Shown here in pieces: positions 24,830 to 33,865 of a stretch of 64,000 bases of DNA (position 1 is its first letter; each line of letters starts with the position of its first letter). The notes below the pieces were generated by a model that made no database searches, had not been told where the DNA came from, and worked only from the letters and a program-made list of their open reading frames with translations. This DNA is from G963691835 sp963691835 (GTDB taxonomy: Bacteria; Pseudomonadota; Alphaproteobacteria; Thalassobaculales; Thalassobaculaceae): positions 434,001 to 498,000 of the forward strand of contig OY829383.1 in assembly GCA_963691835.1 (NCBI GenBank), in the 5' to 3' direction. Both the position numbers and the translations under genes were made by a program.

Positions 24830-26715
24830 CGACGGCCGAACAGCTTTTCGATGTCGTCGAGACCGAGGGAGACCCAGGTCGGGCGGCCGTGATTGCACTG
24901 GCCGCTGTGGGGCGTGGCCTCCATCTCCCGGAGCAACGCGTTCATCTCTTCGACGCCAAGCCTGCGCCCTGCGCGAACCGAGCCGTGGCAGGCCATGGTT
25001 GCCGACACATGGGCCAGCCGGTCGCTCAGCGCCAACCCCTCTCCCAACTCCGCGAGATCATCGGCGAGATCTCTTACCAGCCCCTGAACGTCCCCGTCGC
25101 CCAACATGGCCGGAACTTCCCGGACGATGACTGCACCGGAGCCAAACGCCTCAAGCACCAGCCCCAGCTCAGCGAACTCCTCGGCCCGGGCGGACAGACG
25201 TTCCACGGCAGGCTCTTCCAGTTCGACGACTTCGGGTATCAGGAGACCCTGCCGTGCGATGCCGCCTTCCGCCAAATCAGCCTTCATCCGCTCGTACACC
25301 AACCGCTCATGGGCGGCATGCTGGTCGACGATGACAATGCCGGTCTCTGTCTGAGCCACGATGTAGGTCGCGTGAAGTTGGGCACGCGCCGCCCCGAGCG
25401 GGTAGACTTCACCAGTCTGTTGATCGACCGGTTGCATCGACGCGTCCTCGAAGGCACGTGCCGCCGGAGCCAAAACGTCATCACCAAATCTAGGTTCAGC
25501 CTCCGGCACAGCACCCGCCGCGGTTCCGAAAGAGACACCCGGCGGCGCCTGGTAGGCCACACTCGCCTCAGACAAGCCACGGGGCAGAACCGTACTCCCG
25601 CGTGGCCGGTAGGCACCCGGGAACGGATGCACGGTCCCGGAGCCACCGCCCTCCCCCAAAGAACGGCCAAGCGCCCCGAGGGCCGCGTTTGAGACGGTCG
25701 TCGAGGCGAGATGACCAGCCGATGCAAGCGCGGCTTTCAGGGCGCCGACGATCAGCCCTCTGACCACGCCGGCCTCGCGGAAGCGGACTTCGGTCTTGGC
25801 CGGATGGACGTTTACGTCCACCACTTCCGCCGGAAGCTCCAGAAACAACGCCAGCATCGGATGACGGTCCCGTGGGACGAAATCCGCATAGGCCCCGCGC
25901 ACCGCACCGTAGAGGAGCTTGTCCCGCACCGGACGGCCATTGACGAACAGGTACTGCTCGGCACTGGTGCGCCGGTGCATGGTCGGCAGACCCGCAAAAC
26001 CGGTCAGCCGGATGCCTTCCCGCTCCGCGTCGACCTTCAGCGCATTGTCCTGGAAGTCGCGGCCCATGACAGCGCCGAGCCGGTCCAGCCGCGCGGTGAA
26101 GAGATCGCCCTGAGCCGCCCCCAGCCGGAGCGTGGTCTTGGTCCCGTCAGACACACTGAACGCCACGCCGGGATGCGCCATGGCAAGACGCTGAACGGTC
26201 TCGACGGCGTGCGCATACTCCGTCCTCGGCGCCTTGAGAAACTTGAGGCGGGCCGGCGTCGCGTAGAAAAGATCCCGGACGTCGATCCGGGTGCCTTCTG
26301 ACAGCGCCGCGGGCTCCGGCGCGCCGACAACGCCCCCTTCGATATGCAAACTCCAGGCGTCATCCGCCCCTCGGGCCCGGCTCGTGATGGTCATCCGGCT
26401 GACGGATCCGATCGAGGGCAGCGCCTCGCCCCGAAAGCCGAGGGTCCGGATGTCCACCAGGTCATCGTCGGCCAGCTTCGAGGTGGCATGCCGTTCGACG
26501 GCGAGCAGCAGATCATCAGCGCTCATACCATTGCCGTCGTCGGTGACGGTGATCTGTGTCCGACCGCCATCCCGCAAGACGATGTCGATCCGCGCCGCCC
26601 CGGCATCAAGCGCGTTCTCAACCAACTCCTTCACAGCACTTGCCGGCCGTTCCACGACCTCACCGGCGGCAATCCGGTTCACCAGTCCTTCCGGCAGTCT
26701 GCGAATGGCGGGCAT
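24826..26715 (-). CDS. mutL: DNA mismatch repair protein MutL
   Basis: A 629-residue MutL of normal length. The N-terminal GHKL ATPase shows ELVENALDAGA, TDDGNGMSADDL and TLGFRGEALPSIG. A Pro/Gly-rich linker of about 100 residues follows. The C-terminal domain has the endonuclease motif DQHAAHERLVYE, which fits DQHA(x)2E(x)4E, so this MutL probably nicks DNA itself, as expected in bacteria without MutH. It lies just after pgi (eight-base gap) and overlaps the HAD phosphatase gene by four bases. Confidence 0.97.
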   Translation of the reverse strand: MPAIRRLPEGLVNRIAAGEVVERPASAVKELVENALDAGAARIDIVLRDGGRTQITVTDDGNGMSADDLLLAVERHATSKLADDDLVDIRTLGFRGEALPSIGSVSRMTITSRARGADDAWSLHIEGGVVGAPEPAALSEGTRIDVRDLFYATPARLKFLKAPRTEYAHAVETVQRLAMAHPGVAFSVSDGTKTTLRLGAAQGDLFTARLDRLGAVMGRDFQDNALKVDAEREGIRLTGFAGLPTMHRRTSAEQYLFVNGRPVRDKLLYGAVRGAYADFVPRDRHPMLALFLELPAEVVDVNVHPAKTEVRFREAGVVRGLIVGALKAALASAGHLASTTVSNAALGALGRSLGEGGGSGTVHPFPGAYRPRGSTVLPRGLSEASVAYQAPPGVSFGTAAGAVPEAEPRFGDDVLAPAARAFEDASMQPVDQQTGEVYPLGAARAQLHATYIVAQTETGIVIVDQHAAHERLVYERMKADLAEGGIARQGLLIPEVVELEEPAVERLSARAEEFAELGLVLEAFGSGAVIVREVPAMLGDGDVQGLVRDLADDLAELGEGLALSDRLAHVSATMACHGSVRAGRRLGVEEMNALLREMEATPHSGQCNHGRPTWVSLGLDDIEKLFGRR

Positions 26716-26723
26716 GACGTGTC

Positions 26724-28043
26724 CTAACTCTTCTGCATCGCCGAAAGATACGCCCGGGCACGGATCTTTCCGTCCTCAACCGCTGGCTGGTCGAACGCCG
26801 TCACACCGAGGAGGTCCGCCGCCAGGATTGTCTCCAGCATGAACTGCATCATCAGCGCGCCCAAGACGTCCGCTTCGACGGACTTGAGAGAGATCACCCG
26901 CGTCGGTCTCCCGGCGGAAACCAGAGAGTCCACAGTGGCGCGCTGCTCAGCGTCCATCAGGTCGCCCATTGTCCGGCCGGCCAGATAGTCCAGATCAGCC
27001 CCTGCCGCCTCTGAGACGAACCCGTCCACCCGCCTTCCCGTTCCGGCAAACGGGCCGAGGATGACGGTGAAGAGCTTATCCGCCGGTCCATCCCGCCAAA
27101 GCTGAAGCTGGCTGTGCTGATCCACGGTTCCGAGCGCATCAATGGGCGTCGTGCCGTTTCCATCCTTGCCAAGGCTTTCGGCCCAAAGCTGGCGAAACCA
27201 CTTACCCAGTCGATCCAACCGGTCGACGTAGGGGAGGAGAACCGTCTGATTGACGGAACGGTGCCGCGCCAGCCCCACGTTCAGAAGCGCGCCCATACCC
27301 GCCGGGCTATCGGTCACGCCCACAGCGTCGAGCGAGACGGCGAGTTGCCGTGCCGCCCCCCTCCGCACGGCGGCGACATCCACACCCGCGATTGCGGCGG
27401 GAACCAGGCCCGTGGTGGTCAAGACGGAATACCGCCCTCCGACATTGGGGTCATGCGGCAGCACTTCCGCACCCATGGCGTCAGCGATCCGCGTCAGTGG
27501 GCTGGGCTTCGCCTCTGTGATGAAAAGGCTTCTGCCCGCGACACCAGACAGACCGCCTGCCGACTTCATCCAATCAACCAGGATGGCCGTCTGGCAGAGG
27601 GTTTCCGCCGTGCCGCCCGACTTTGAGATCGAAACAAGTCCCGTTTGGCCTGGATCCAGCCGGGCCATAAGCCGCTCGAACGTAACGGGATCGATGTTGT
27701 CGAGAAAATGCACGGACGGGCGATCCCATCCAGGGGCCTGGGGATCAACGAGCCGGGAAAGCGTGGCGCCGCCAAGGCTCGACCCCCCGGTACCAAGCAC
27801 GATCACATCAGACAACGCGGACAGGCGCTCTATGGCCGGTTTGGCCGCCGCCAGATCGTCATGTCGCTGCGGATATGACAACAGAGGGAGGGTGCCTTCA
27901 TCACGCATCGCCCGAAGCCGGATGAGGGCGTCATTCATCGCGGGCACCAGCGCGTCATGCTCCGGAGCGGCAAGCCCCATCGCACCAACGTGCTCGGTCA
28001 AACATGTCCGAATATCAATATCGTACACGGTGCTCAACGACAT
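26724..28043 (-). CDS. pgi: Glucose-6-phosphate isomerase
   Basis: A 439-residue protein if started at the ATG at 28043 (MSLSTVYDIDIR). It has the PGI SIS-fold features: LGTGGSSLGG for sugar-phosphate binding, VSISKSGGTAETL, VGGRYSVLTTTGLVPA and a TVDQHSQLQLWRDGP stretch with the catalytic His region. Shorter than the 550-residue E. coli type, it resembles the compact alphaproteobacterial group. It interconverts glucose 6-phosphate and fructose 6-phosphate. It is first in a pgi-mutL-HAD phosphatase operon. The ribosome site is weak, so the start is not certain. Confidence 0.93.
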   Translation of the reverse strand: MSLSTVYDIDIRTCLTEHVGAMGLAAPEHDALVPAMNDALIRLRAMRDEGTLPLLSYPQRHDDLAAAKPAIERLSALSDVIVLGTGGSSLGGATLSRLVDPQAPGWDRPSVHFLDNIDPVTFERLMARLDPGQTGLVSISKSGGTAETLCQTAILVDWMKSAGGLSGVAGRSLFITEAKPSPLTRIADAMGAEVLPHDPNVGGRYSVLTTTGLVPAAIAGVDVAAVRRGAARQLAVSLDAVGVTDSPAGMGALLNVGLARHRSVNQTVLLPYVDRLDRLGKWFRQLWAESLGKDGNGTTPIDALGTVDQHSQLQLWRDGPADKLFTVILGPFAGTGRRVDGFVSEAAGADLDYLAGRTMGDLMDAEQRATVDSLVSAGRPTRVISLKSVEADVLGALMMQFMLETILAADLLGVTAFDQPAVEDGKIRARAYLSAMQKS

Positions 28044-28184
28044 GTTGTGTGTCTCTAGACGGAAATTAGCAGATATTGATCCATGGCGACACCCGTAGAC
28101 CGTCGTCAAATGACGGGTTGGGAGTGTTTCTCTCAGGGAGTTCGGCGCGGGATCGTATCGGACAACAAGGGTCGGGCGCCAGGG

Positions 28185-28694
28185 TCAGATCAGTTCGGCG
28201 CATCCAAGAATATGGCTGACCGTGCCGTCATCATCCGTCAGGGGGCAGTCGATGCTGACAAAGCTGCGGGTCATCACCGCGAACTTCAAAGTGCCCTCGC
28301 AAAGATGGGGGCAGTTCGCCTCCACAACCCGGTCATAGTGCTCCGAGACCGAGTGGAGATAGCGGTTGGTCCCACCGGCGCGGCGGTCCAGCTCGCCAGG
28401 CTCCACGATGCCGAACATGTGGATAACCGCCTCTCCGCGCACGAGATAACGATAGGTATCGTTGTGGTCCCGGGTCGCCAGGAACAGGTTCGGCGCCAGA
28501 TCGAGATGATCCAGGATGTCAAAACGGCGTTTCGGCACGTACCCCGTAGACGCGTGAATCCCGCGCCACCAGTCGAGCACTGTGGCTGTTCTCTCGCCAG
28601 GAATGCTTTCCGCTCCCAAAAGGGGCGCGACATCGACGGATATTATCCGCTCGAAACGCCCTTCGACCGGGAGCATTCGAATGCCGCTTTGCAC
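28185..28694 (-). CDS. PAS_5-type (PF07310) sensor-like protein
   Basis: A 169-residue member of the same compact PAS-like group as those at 16669 and 62150. The recognisable part runs from VLDWWRGIHASTGYVPKRR through FDILDHLDLAPNLFLA and YRYLVRGEAVIHMFGI to DCPLTDDDGTVSHILG. No output domain is attached. The start is uncertain: GTG at 28694 or ATG at 28676; neither has a strong ribosome site. It is an isolated gene between pgi and a dioxygenase gene. Confidence 0.8.
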   Translation of the reverse strand: MQSGIRMLPVEGRFERIISVDVAPLLGAESIPGERTATVLDWWRGIHASTGYVPKRRFDILDHLDLAPNLFLATRDHNDTYRYLVRGEAVIHMFGIVEPGELDRRAGGTNRYLHSVSEHYDRVVEANCPHLCEGTLKFAVMTRSFVSIDCPLTDDDGTVSHILGCAELI

Positions 28695-28934
28695 GCAGGG
28701 GGCTCACATCTGATCGGGTCGACACACGAAGCATACCCAGGAGGTGCTAAAGAAACGGTAAACGCCGGGAACGGGAAATTGTCTCTCAATCCACAGACAC
28801 TGAGAGGCTAGGCCGATCCCGCTTATGCCGGACCCCAGTCGCAAAATCGAAGTGAACACCATAAGGCTCACTGATTAACGGTCGGATAACCAATATTTCT
28901 TTTGTGAGAAATCTAACCCAGGCCGATTTCAACA

Positions 28935-29945
28935 CTAGTCCATTCGCCCCATTGCCGGTGACCTGTCGATCGCTTCAACAGTTGGGTCGCCGGTTCTGCC
29001 GTATGCCCACCACACGCCGAAACCAAGCAGTTTCCGGACCGGTTCCGAGGCGGCGGCGTACATCTCGTCCGATATCCCAACGGTGTAGTTTTCCTGGGGC
29101 CGATACTGCGGACCACAAAAGGTCAGGATCAGGGCGCACCGTTCCGTGTTGCCGACGTTGGCGCCGGTACCGTGCCAGAGGCGTCCATCCGTAATGATGG
29201 CCGTCCCGGCCGGCCCTTCCGCCGCAACTGTTTCCACATCCGCATCAAAGTCCGGATCGGGGTGGCGCCCCCACAGGTGGCTGCCGGGAACAACCCGCGT
29301 CCCGCCGTTGGCGTCGGTGAAGGGATTGAGCATGAACAGAACATTTGAGCAAGCGGCCGGCGCGATCACGTCCGGAACGACCGACATGTCTACGTCCGGC
29401 TCCGCGTCCCGGAGCGTCCGGGTCATGGATCCCACGGGCAGCGGCTTGCGGTTCACGTTGTGCGGATTGGGTGCCCACCACTGATCGGTATGAAGATCCA
29501 TCTTCACGCTGCCCGGTTTGGCGATGTTGGCGGTGTAAGCCGAGAGCTGGAAAGCGTCGCCAAGCACATGCCCCACCAGATCCAGCATTTCCCGGACTTC
29601 AAGCACATCCAGGAAGACCTCTCCCTTGTTGGCCAGCATCCACACCCGCTGGTTCACGCCCCCGTTCCGGGCCTTGAAGGCATCCACGCGAATGCGCCCG
29701 TTCTCGTCCCGGAAACTTCCCCATTGCTGGGTCGGACCCCCGTCCTCGAAAGCCTGATCCAGACGCTTCTCGGCGGCGGCCTGCGCCTCCGTCCGCTCGA
29801 TCACCTGGGTGAGAAGGGGCTCTTTCAGGGCGTCTTTCAAGAGACAATAGCCGTGGACCTCCATGTCCAGGCGGCACTGATCCAGATCCGTTGTCGGCTG
29901 GGGCAGTTTGGAGCGATCCACCGTTCTCGAGATGGTTCGGGACAT
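28935..29945 (-). CDS. Phytanoyl-CoA dioxygenase family protein
   Basis: A 336-residue 2-oxoglutarate/Fe(II) oxygenase of the PhyH family. ATG 29945 follows GGGAGG at good spacing. The facial triad is visible: LHTDQWW gives His and Asp, and GRLWHGTGAN gives the distal His; the Arg that binds 2-oxoglutarate is probably in ERCALILTF. Members hydroxylate very diverse small molecules, so the substrate is not predictable. It lies divergent from the D-threonine aldolase-like gene, about 170 bases apart, a pairing that might reflect joint catabolism of a modified amino acid. Confidence 0.88.
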   Translation of the reverse strand: MSRTISRTVDRSKLPQPTTDLDQCRLDMEVHGYCLLKDALKEPLLTQVIERTEAQAAAEKRLDQAFEDGGPTQQWGSFRDENGRIRVDAFKARNGGVNQRVWMLANKGEVFLDVLEVREMLDLVGHVLGDAFQLSAYTANIAKPGSVKMDLHTDQWWAPNPHNVNRKPLPVGSMTRTLRDAEPDVDMSVVPDVIAPAACSNVLFMLNPFTDANGGTRVVPGSHLWGRHPDPDFDADVETVAAEGPAGTAIITDGRLWHGTGANVGNTERCALILTFCGPQYRPQENYTVGISDEMYAAASEPVRKLLGFGVWWAYGRTGDPTVEAIDRSPAMGRMD

Positions 29946-30115
29946 CGTGACCTCCCTTGCGTGCGTCTTGTCGCGCTTCGCCCTGAAAGGATCGTCCGGA
30001 ATCGGCCCGAAAGACAAGAGGTCGCATGAGGCAATGACGGGTCCGTGTCCGGCCTTGTCAGGCCCGCGCCCACCGATCACCATGCCGACACATCCAGCCA
30101 TCAGATGGAAACCCA

Positions 30116-31240
30116 ATGGTACAGCCCCCTCCGGCCCGTGTGGGCGATCACGTCGATGACATTGAGACCCCAGCCTTGATTGTCGACCTGGATGCCTTCG
30201 AACGGAACCTGAAGATCATGCAGGAGACGGCGGACCGTCTCGGTGTGAAACTCCGCCCACACGCTAAAACCCACAAATCGCCTGTCGTGGCCATGCGGCA
30301 GATGGCCTTGGGTGCCGTCGGCCAGTGCTGCCAGAAAGTTGGTGAGGCGGAGGCCATGGTCGACGGCGGCATTCTGGATGTTCTTGTCTCGAACGAGGTT
30401 GTCGGCCGCCGCAAGTTGGACCGCCTCGCCGCCCTGGCCGGCCGGGCCCGCATCGGCGTGTGCGTTGATCACCCGGATCAGATCTCCGCGCTCGCCGAGT
30501 CTGTGGCCGTGTTCGATACCCGGATCGAGGTTCTGGTCGAGATCGACGTGGGGGCGGGACGCTGCGGCGTCGCCCCGGGCGAGCCAGCCGTCGAGCTGGT
30601 CAAAGCGATCGAAGCGGCCCCGGGCTTATCTTTCGGTGGACTGCAGGCCTATCACGGCTCCGCCCAACACATTCGGGGCTGGGGGGAACGGCGTCAGGCC
30701 ATCCGGAAAGCCGCAGACGGCGTCAAGATGACCAAGGATGCGCTCGCCGCGGCAGGCATCGACTGCCCGAGGGTCACAGGTGCGGGCACGGGAAGCTTCG
30801 AGTTCGAGGCGGAAACCGGCCTTTGGGATGAGATCCAGTGCGGCTCGTATGCCTTCATGGACGCCGACTACGGCCGGAACTTCGACGAGGCGGGAGATCC
30901 GGTCTCCGGCTTCCGAAACAGCCTTTTCGTTCTGGCCTCGGTTATGAGCGCGCCAGCCCCTGGGCGCGCGGTTTGCGACGCAGGCCATAAGTCATCGGCC
31001 ATCGACAGCGGACTCCCCGCCGTTCACGGCCGTGCGGACGTGACCTATGCCGGGGCGTCGGACGAACACGGCTCCCTTGTCGTGGGTGCCGGAGCCGAGG
31101 CGCTCGGGCTCGGAGACAAGGTTTGGCTGATCCCAGGTCACTGCGACCCGACCATCAATCTTCATGACTGGTTCGTAGCCATCCGTGGCGGCCGGGTTGA
31201 AGCCCTGTGGCCCGTGGCGGCACGTGGCGCGCTTCGTTGA
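30116..31240 (+). CDS. D-threonine aldolase/D-serine dehydratase-like enzyme
   Basis: A 374-residue fold-type III PLP enzyme with the alanine-racemase-like N-terminal barrel. LIVDLDAFERNLKIM precedes the PLP lysine region LRPHAKTHKSP; QCCQKVGEAEAMVDGG is typical of the DSD1/DTA group. The C-terminal domain ends in LIPGHCDPTINLHDWFV, whose His and Cys match the zinc site used by this family. The reaction is likely retro-aldol cleavage of D-threonine or another D-beta-hydroxy amino acid, or dehydration of D-serine. A D-aminopeptidase-like gene lies at 33866. Confidence 0.88.
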   Translation: MVQPPPARVGDHVDDIETPALIVDLDAFERNLKIMQETADRLGVKLRPHAKTHKSPVVAMRQMALGAVGQCCQKVGEAEAMVDGGILDVLVSNEVVGRRKLDRLAALAGRARIGVCVDHPDQISALAESVAVFDTRIEVLVEIDVGAGRCGVAPGEPAVELVKAIEAAPGLSFGGLQAYHGSAQHIRGWGERRQAIRKAADGVKMTKDALAAAGIDCPRVTGAGTGSFEFEAETGLWDEIQCGSYAFMDADYGRNFDEAGDPVSGFRNSLFVLASVMSAPAPGRAVCDAGHKSSAIDSGLPAVHGRADVTYAGASDEHGSLVVGAGAEALGLGDKVWLIPGHCDPTINLHDWFVAIRGGRVEALWPVAARGALR

Positions 31241-31245
31241 TGCCG

Positions 31246-31863
31246 TCAGAGCGTCTCCCGCAGGAAACGCTTGAGACTTGCGGACGACGGGAGGAGTTGC
31301 GGCACGTCCTTTTGGTATTCCTCGTACGCCGCTCCAAACCGGCTGCGCAGTTCCGCTTCCTCAATCTGGATAACCAGAAAGAAGGCAACCGCTGACGCCA
31401 CGGTCACGCCGTATATACCAAGATGGTTGCAAACCATCGACCAGCCGACTGTCCCGATCAGCACGGCCAGATAGCGGGGGTGACGGACCAGCCCGAAAGC
31501 ACCATGGCGGATGAGATTCTCCGTCTTCTCGCTGCCCTGCAATTCCGTGATGCCTGCGAAAGTCCGGAAATCCAACTGACGGCGGAGAATACGGCCGAAC
31601 CAAAGAGATCCCGCATAGATCACAACACCGCCGATGTGGAGCGCGGGATTCGTCCCAAGGTCCGCTCCCATGAGGTCATCGAGACGCAAAACGACTAGCC
31701 AGGCGACCAACGCCATCGCAATTGCTGCGAAGGAATAGCCCGCCGGTGCGCCCAACTTGCGCCAAAGGCCAATCAACAAATGGAAACAAAGCCAAAAGGT
31801 TATCACCAATGGCAGCACTATGAGAGCGACGTAGGACAGCCAAACGCGAATCTCGTCCACCAT
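31246..31863 (-). CDS. Isoprenylcysteine carboxyl methyltransferase-like membrane protein
   Basis: About 205 residues with five or so membrane segments starting from the ATG at 31863 (a GTG at 31935 would add 24 residues). The signature GLVRHPRYLAVL is the SAM-binding motif of ICMT/phospholipid methyltransferases, followed by IQIEEAELRSRFGAAYEEY, also typical. Bacterial members may methylate lipids or act on prenylated substrates; a function here is open. It converges on the D-threonine aldolase-like gene with a five-base gap. Confidence 0.85.
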   Translation of the reverse strand: MVDEIRVWLSYVALIVLPLVITFWLCFHLLIGLWRKLGAPAGYSFAAIAMALVAWLVVLRLDDLMGADLGTNPALHIGGVVIYAGSLWFGRILRRQLDFRTFAGITELQGSEKTENLIRHGAFGLVRHPRYLAVLIGTVGWSMVCNHLGIYGVTVASAVAFFLVIQIEEAELRSRFGAAYEEYQKDVPQLLPSSASLKRFLRETL

Positions 31864-31982
31864 TCCTCCATCGGTGAAAATCACCGCGCAACGGGCGAGG
31901 GCCTGCTCCAGCTCAAGAAAAGGTTCACCCCCCACGCAGGATGGGCGACCATACCCTCAATCGCAACGAAGGGGGATCGGGG

Positions 31983-32384
31983 ATGAGCGGATCTGACGTC
32001 TCGACGACCGACAGTGATTCCAGTTCACCTGCCCAATCCGTCACCCAAGACCCGACCATCGAACAGATCTTCAAGCACATGCCCGGACGGCTCAATCAGG
32101 AAACTGCGCGCCACATGGACGCCGTCCTTCAGTTCGTTCTCACGGGCGAAGAGACGAAGCGGTATCATGTCCATATCAGTGACGGCGAGTGCAGGGTCGC
32201 TGAAGGGTTACACAACGCGCCAAATGTCACGTTTACGGTCCCGGCGGCGACCTATGTGGACTTGGTGATGGGCCGAACGTCCGGGTTTCGGGCCTTTGCG
32301 TTGGGAAAAATGAAATTCCGGGGCGACATGAACATCGTCATCAAGATGCCGAAGCTTTTCCGCCCGTTGAACCCGGCGCCCTAA
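31983..32384 (+). CDS. SCP2 sterol-binding domain protein
   Basis: A 133-residue protein; ATG 31983 follows GGGGGATCGGGG. After a Ser/Thr-rich N-terminal tail of about 30 residues, the SCP2 fold is recognised from IEQIFKHMPGRLN, VTFTVPAATYVDLVMGRTS and FRAFALGKMKFRGDMNI. SCP2 domains bind lipids or acyl-CoA in a hydrophobic tunnel. It lies divergent from the ICMT-like gene, 120 bases away, and converges on a CoA-transferase pair, which suggests a link to acyl or lipid metabolism. Confidence 0.85.
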   Translation: MSGSDVSTTDSDSSSPAQSVTQDPTIEQIFKHMPGRLNQETARHMDAVLQFVLTGEETKRYHVHISDGECRVAEGLHNAPNVTFTVPAATYVDLVMGRTSGFRAFALGKMKFRGDMNIVIKMPKLFRPLNPAP

Positions 32385-32402
32385 GGTCCGATCGCGCCCA
32401 GC

Positions 32403-33080
32403 CTATCCGGAGACCTTCAGTTTCGGCCCCGTGATAGCTTGAAGCGCCTCCAGGGTAAGACCAGGCACCATTTCACGAACCGACAAGCCGTCCGGCGTCA
32501 CATCAATCACGGCGAGATCCGTGTAGATCCGTTTGACGACGCCCGCTGCGGTCAAGGGGTAGCTGCACCTTTCGACGATGCGGGGCTGCCCCTTCTTCGT
32601 GGTGTGCTCCATCAGCACCCAGATGTCTCTCGCCCCGACCGCAAGGTCCATCGCCCCGCCAACCCCCGGCGGAAACTTGGGGTTCTCGGTCGTCCAGTTG
32701 GCAAGGTCACCAACCTCGGAAACTTCGAAGGCGCCAAGCAGCGCGTAGTCAATGTGACCGCCCCGGATCATGACGAAAGCGTCGGTGTGCATGAGGAATG
32801 CACCGCCGGGCAGCAACGTGATCGGATCCTTCGACGCATTGATCAGATCCGGGTCCTCCTCTCCCGCGGCCGGACGCGGGCCAACGCCAAGCACCCCATT
32901 CTCACTCTGAAGGACGATCTCCTTACCCTCGGGCATCTGGTTGGCGCACAGCGTCGGCAGCCCAATACCCAGGTTGACGTGCGCGCCATCGGGTATGTCC
33001 GCGGCGGCGCGTTTGGCGATCTCGTCCCGGGACCGTTTCGCAACGTTGGGGGTCGGGTCTGTGGTTTGATCCAGGGCCAT
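32403..33080 (-). CDS. 3-oxoacid CoA-transferase, subunit B (first pair)
   Basis: A 225-residue class I CoA-transferase beta subunit. The catalytic glutamate is Glu60 in QSENGVLGVGP, which forms the gamma-glutamyl-CoA thioester. VNLGIGLPTLCANQMP and GAFEVSEVGDLANWT are family landmarks. AGGAGCGGAGG precedes the ATG. It lies 41 bases after subunit A and is in the same transcript. Substrates may be acetoacetate or 3-oxoadipate with succinyl-CoA. The sequence differs clearly from the second pair at 60576. Confidence 0.93.
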   Translation of the reverse strand: MALDQTTDPTPNVAKRSRDEIAKRAAADIPDGAHVNLGIGLPTLCANQMPEGKEIVLQSENGVLGVGPRPAAGEEDPDLINASKDPITLLPGGAFLMHTDAFVMIRGGHIDYALLGAFEVSEVGDLANWTTENPKFPPGVGGAMDLAVGARDIWVLMEHTTKKGQPRIVERCSYPLTAAGVVKRIYTDLAVIDVTPDGLSVREMVPGLTLEALQAITGPKLKVSG

Positions 33081-33121
33081 CGGGGCCTCCGCTCCTTTTC
33101 TGAAATGCCGGTGACGGGCCT

Positions 33122-33784
33122 TCAGAGCTTGATCACACGATCGACGAAAATGCCGGGGGTCACGATAACCTCCGGGTCCAGGTCGCCCAAGTCCACGATC
33201 TCGCCGACCTGCACCACGGTGGTCTTCGCCGCCATGGCCATCACCGGACCGAAGTTGCGGGCCGATTTATTGTAGATGAGGTTGCCCCAACGATCGGCCG
33301 CCTTTGCCCCAACCAGGGCGAGATCGCCCGCCAGCGGCTTCTCGAAAACGAACGCTTGGCCGTCGATGTCCCGGGTTTCCTTGCCCTCGGCTAGCTTTGT
33401 GCCGACGCCGACTGGAGAGTAGAAACCACCCAGACCGGCGCCTGCCGCCCGCATCCGCTCCGACATCGTGCCTTGGGGGACGAGTTCCAGTTCGATCTCG
33501 CCGGCGGCATAAAGCTCATCGAAAACCACAGACCCGCTCGTACGCGGGTAGGAGCAAACGATCCGGCGGACGCGCCCTTCGGCCAACAGGGCTCCGAGCC
33601 CTTCCCGTCCCACGCCCGCGTTGTTGGAAACGACGGTCAAATCCTTCGCACCTTGATCCAAGAGGCCGTGGACCAATTCGGTCGGTACACCCGCGGCACC
33701 GAAGCCAGAAACGAGAACGGTCGCACCGTCTTTCACGGCGCCGATCGCTTCCTCCATGCTGCCGACGATCTTGTCGATGGCCAC
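33122..33784 (-). CDS. 3-oxoacid CoA-transferase, subunit A (first pair)
   Basis: A 220-residue class I CoA-transferase alpha subunit. I use GTG 33784 because GGGAGG lies five bases upstream and the product starts MAIDKIVGSMEEA, as the family does. The CoA-binding loop GFGAAGVPTELVHGLL, SNNAGVGREGLGALL and the C-terminal PGIFVDRVIKL are present. It works as a complex with subunit B just downstream. Its start is divergent from the serine hydrolase gene, about 80 bases away. Confidence 0.93.
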   Translation of the reverse strand: MAIDKIVGSMEEAIGAVKDGATVLVSGFGAAGVPTELVHGLLDQGAKDLTVVSNNAGVGREGLGALLAEGRVRRIVCSYPRTSGSVVFDELYAAGEIELELVPQGTMSERMRAAGAGLGGFYSPVGVGTKLAEGKETRDIDGQAFVFEKPLAGDLALVGAKAADRWGNLIYNKSARNFGPVMAMAAKTTVVQVGEIVDLGDLDPEVIVTPGIFVDRVIKL

Positions 33785-33865
33785 CGTGGCCTCCCTTTTG
33801 CGGTTCGGGGTCGAATCCTGTGGGCGGTTGTGTAGCATATCGCCGCCACAGCGGGAGAAGAGGGA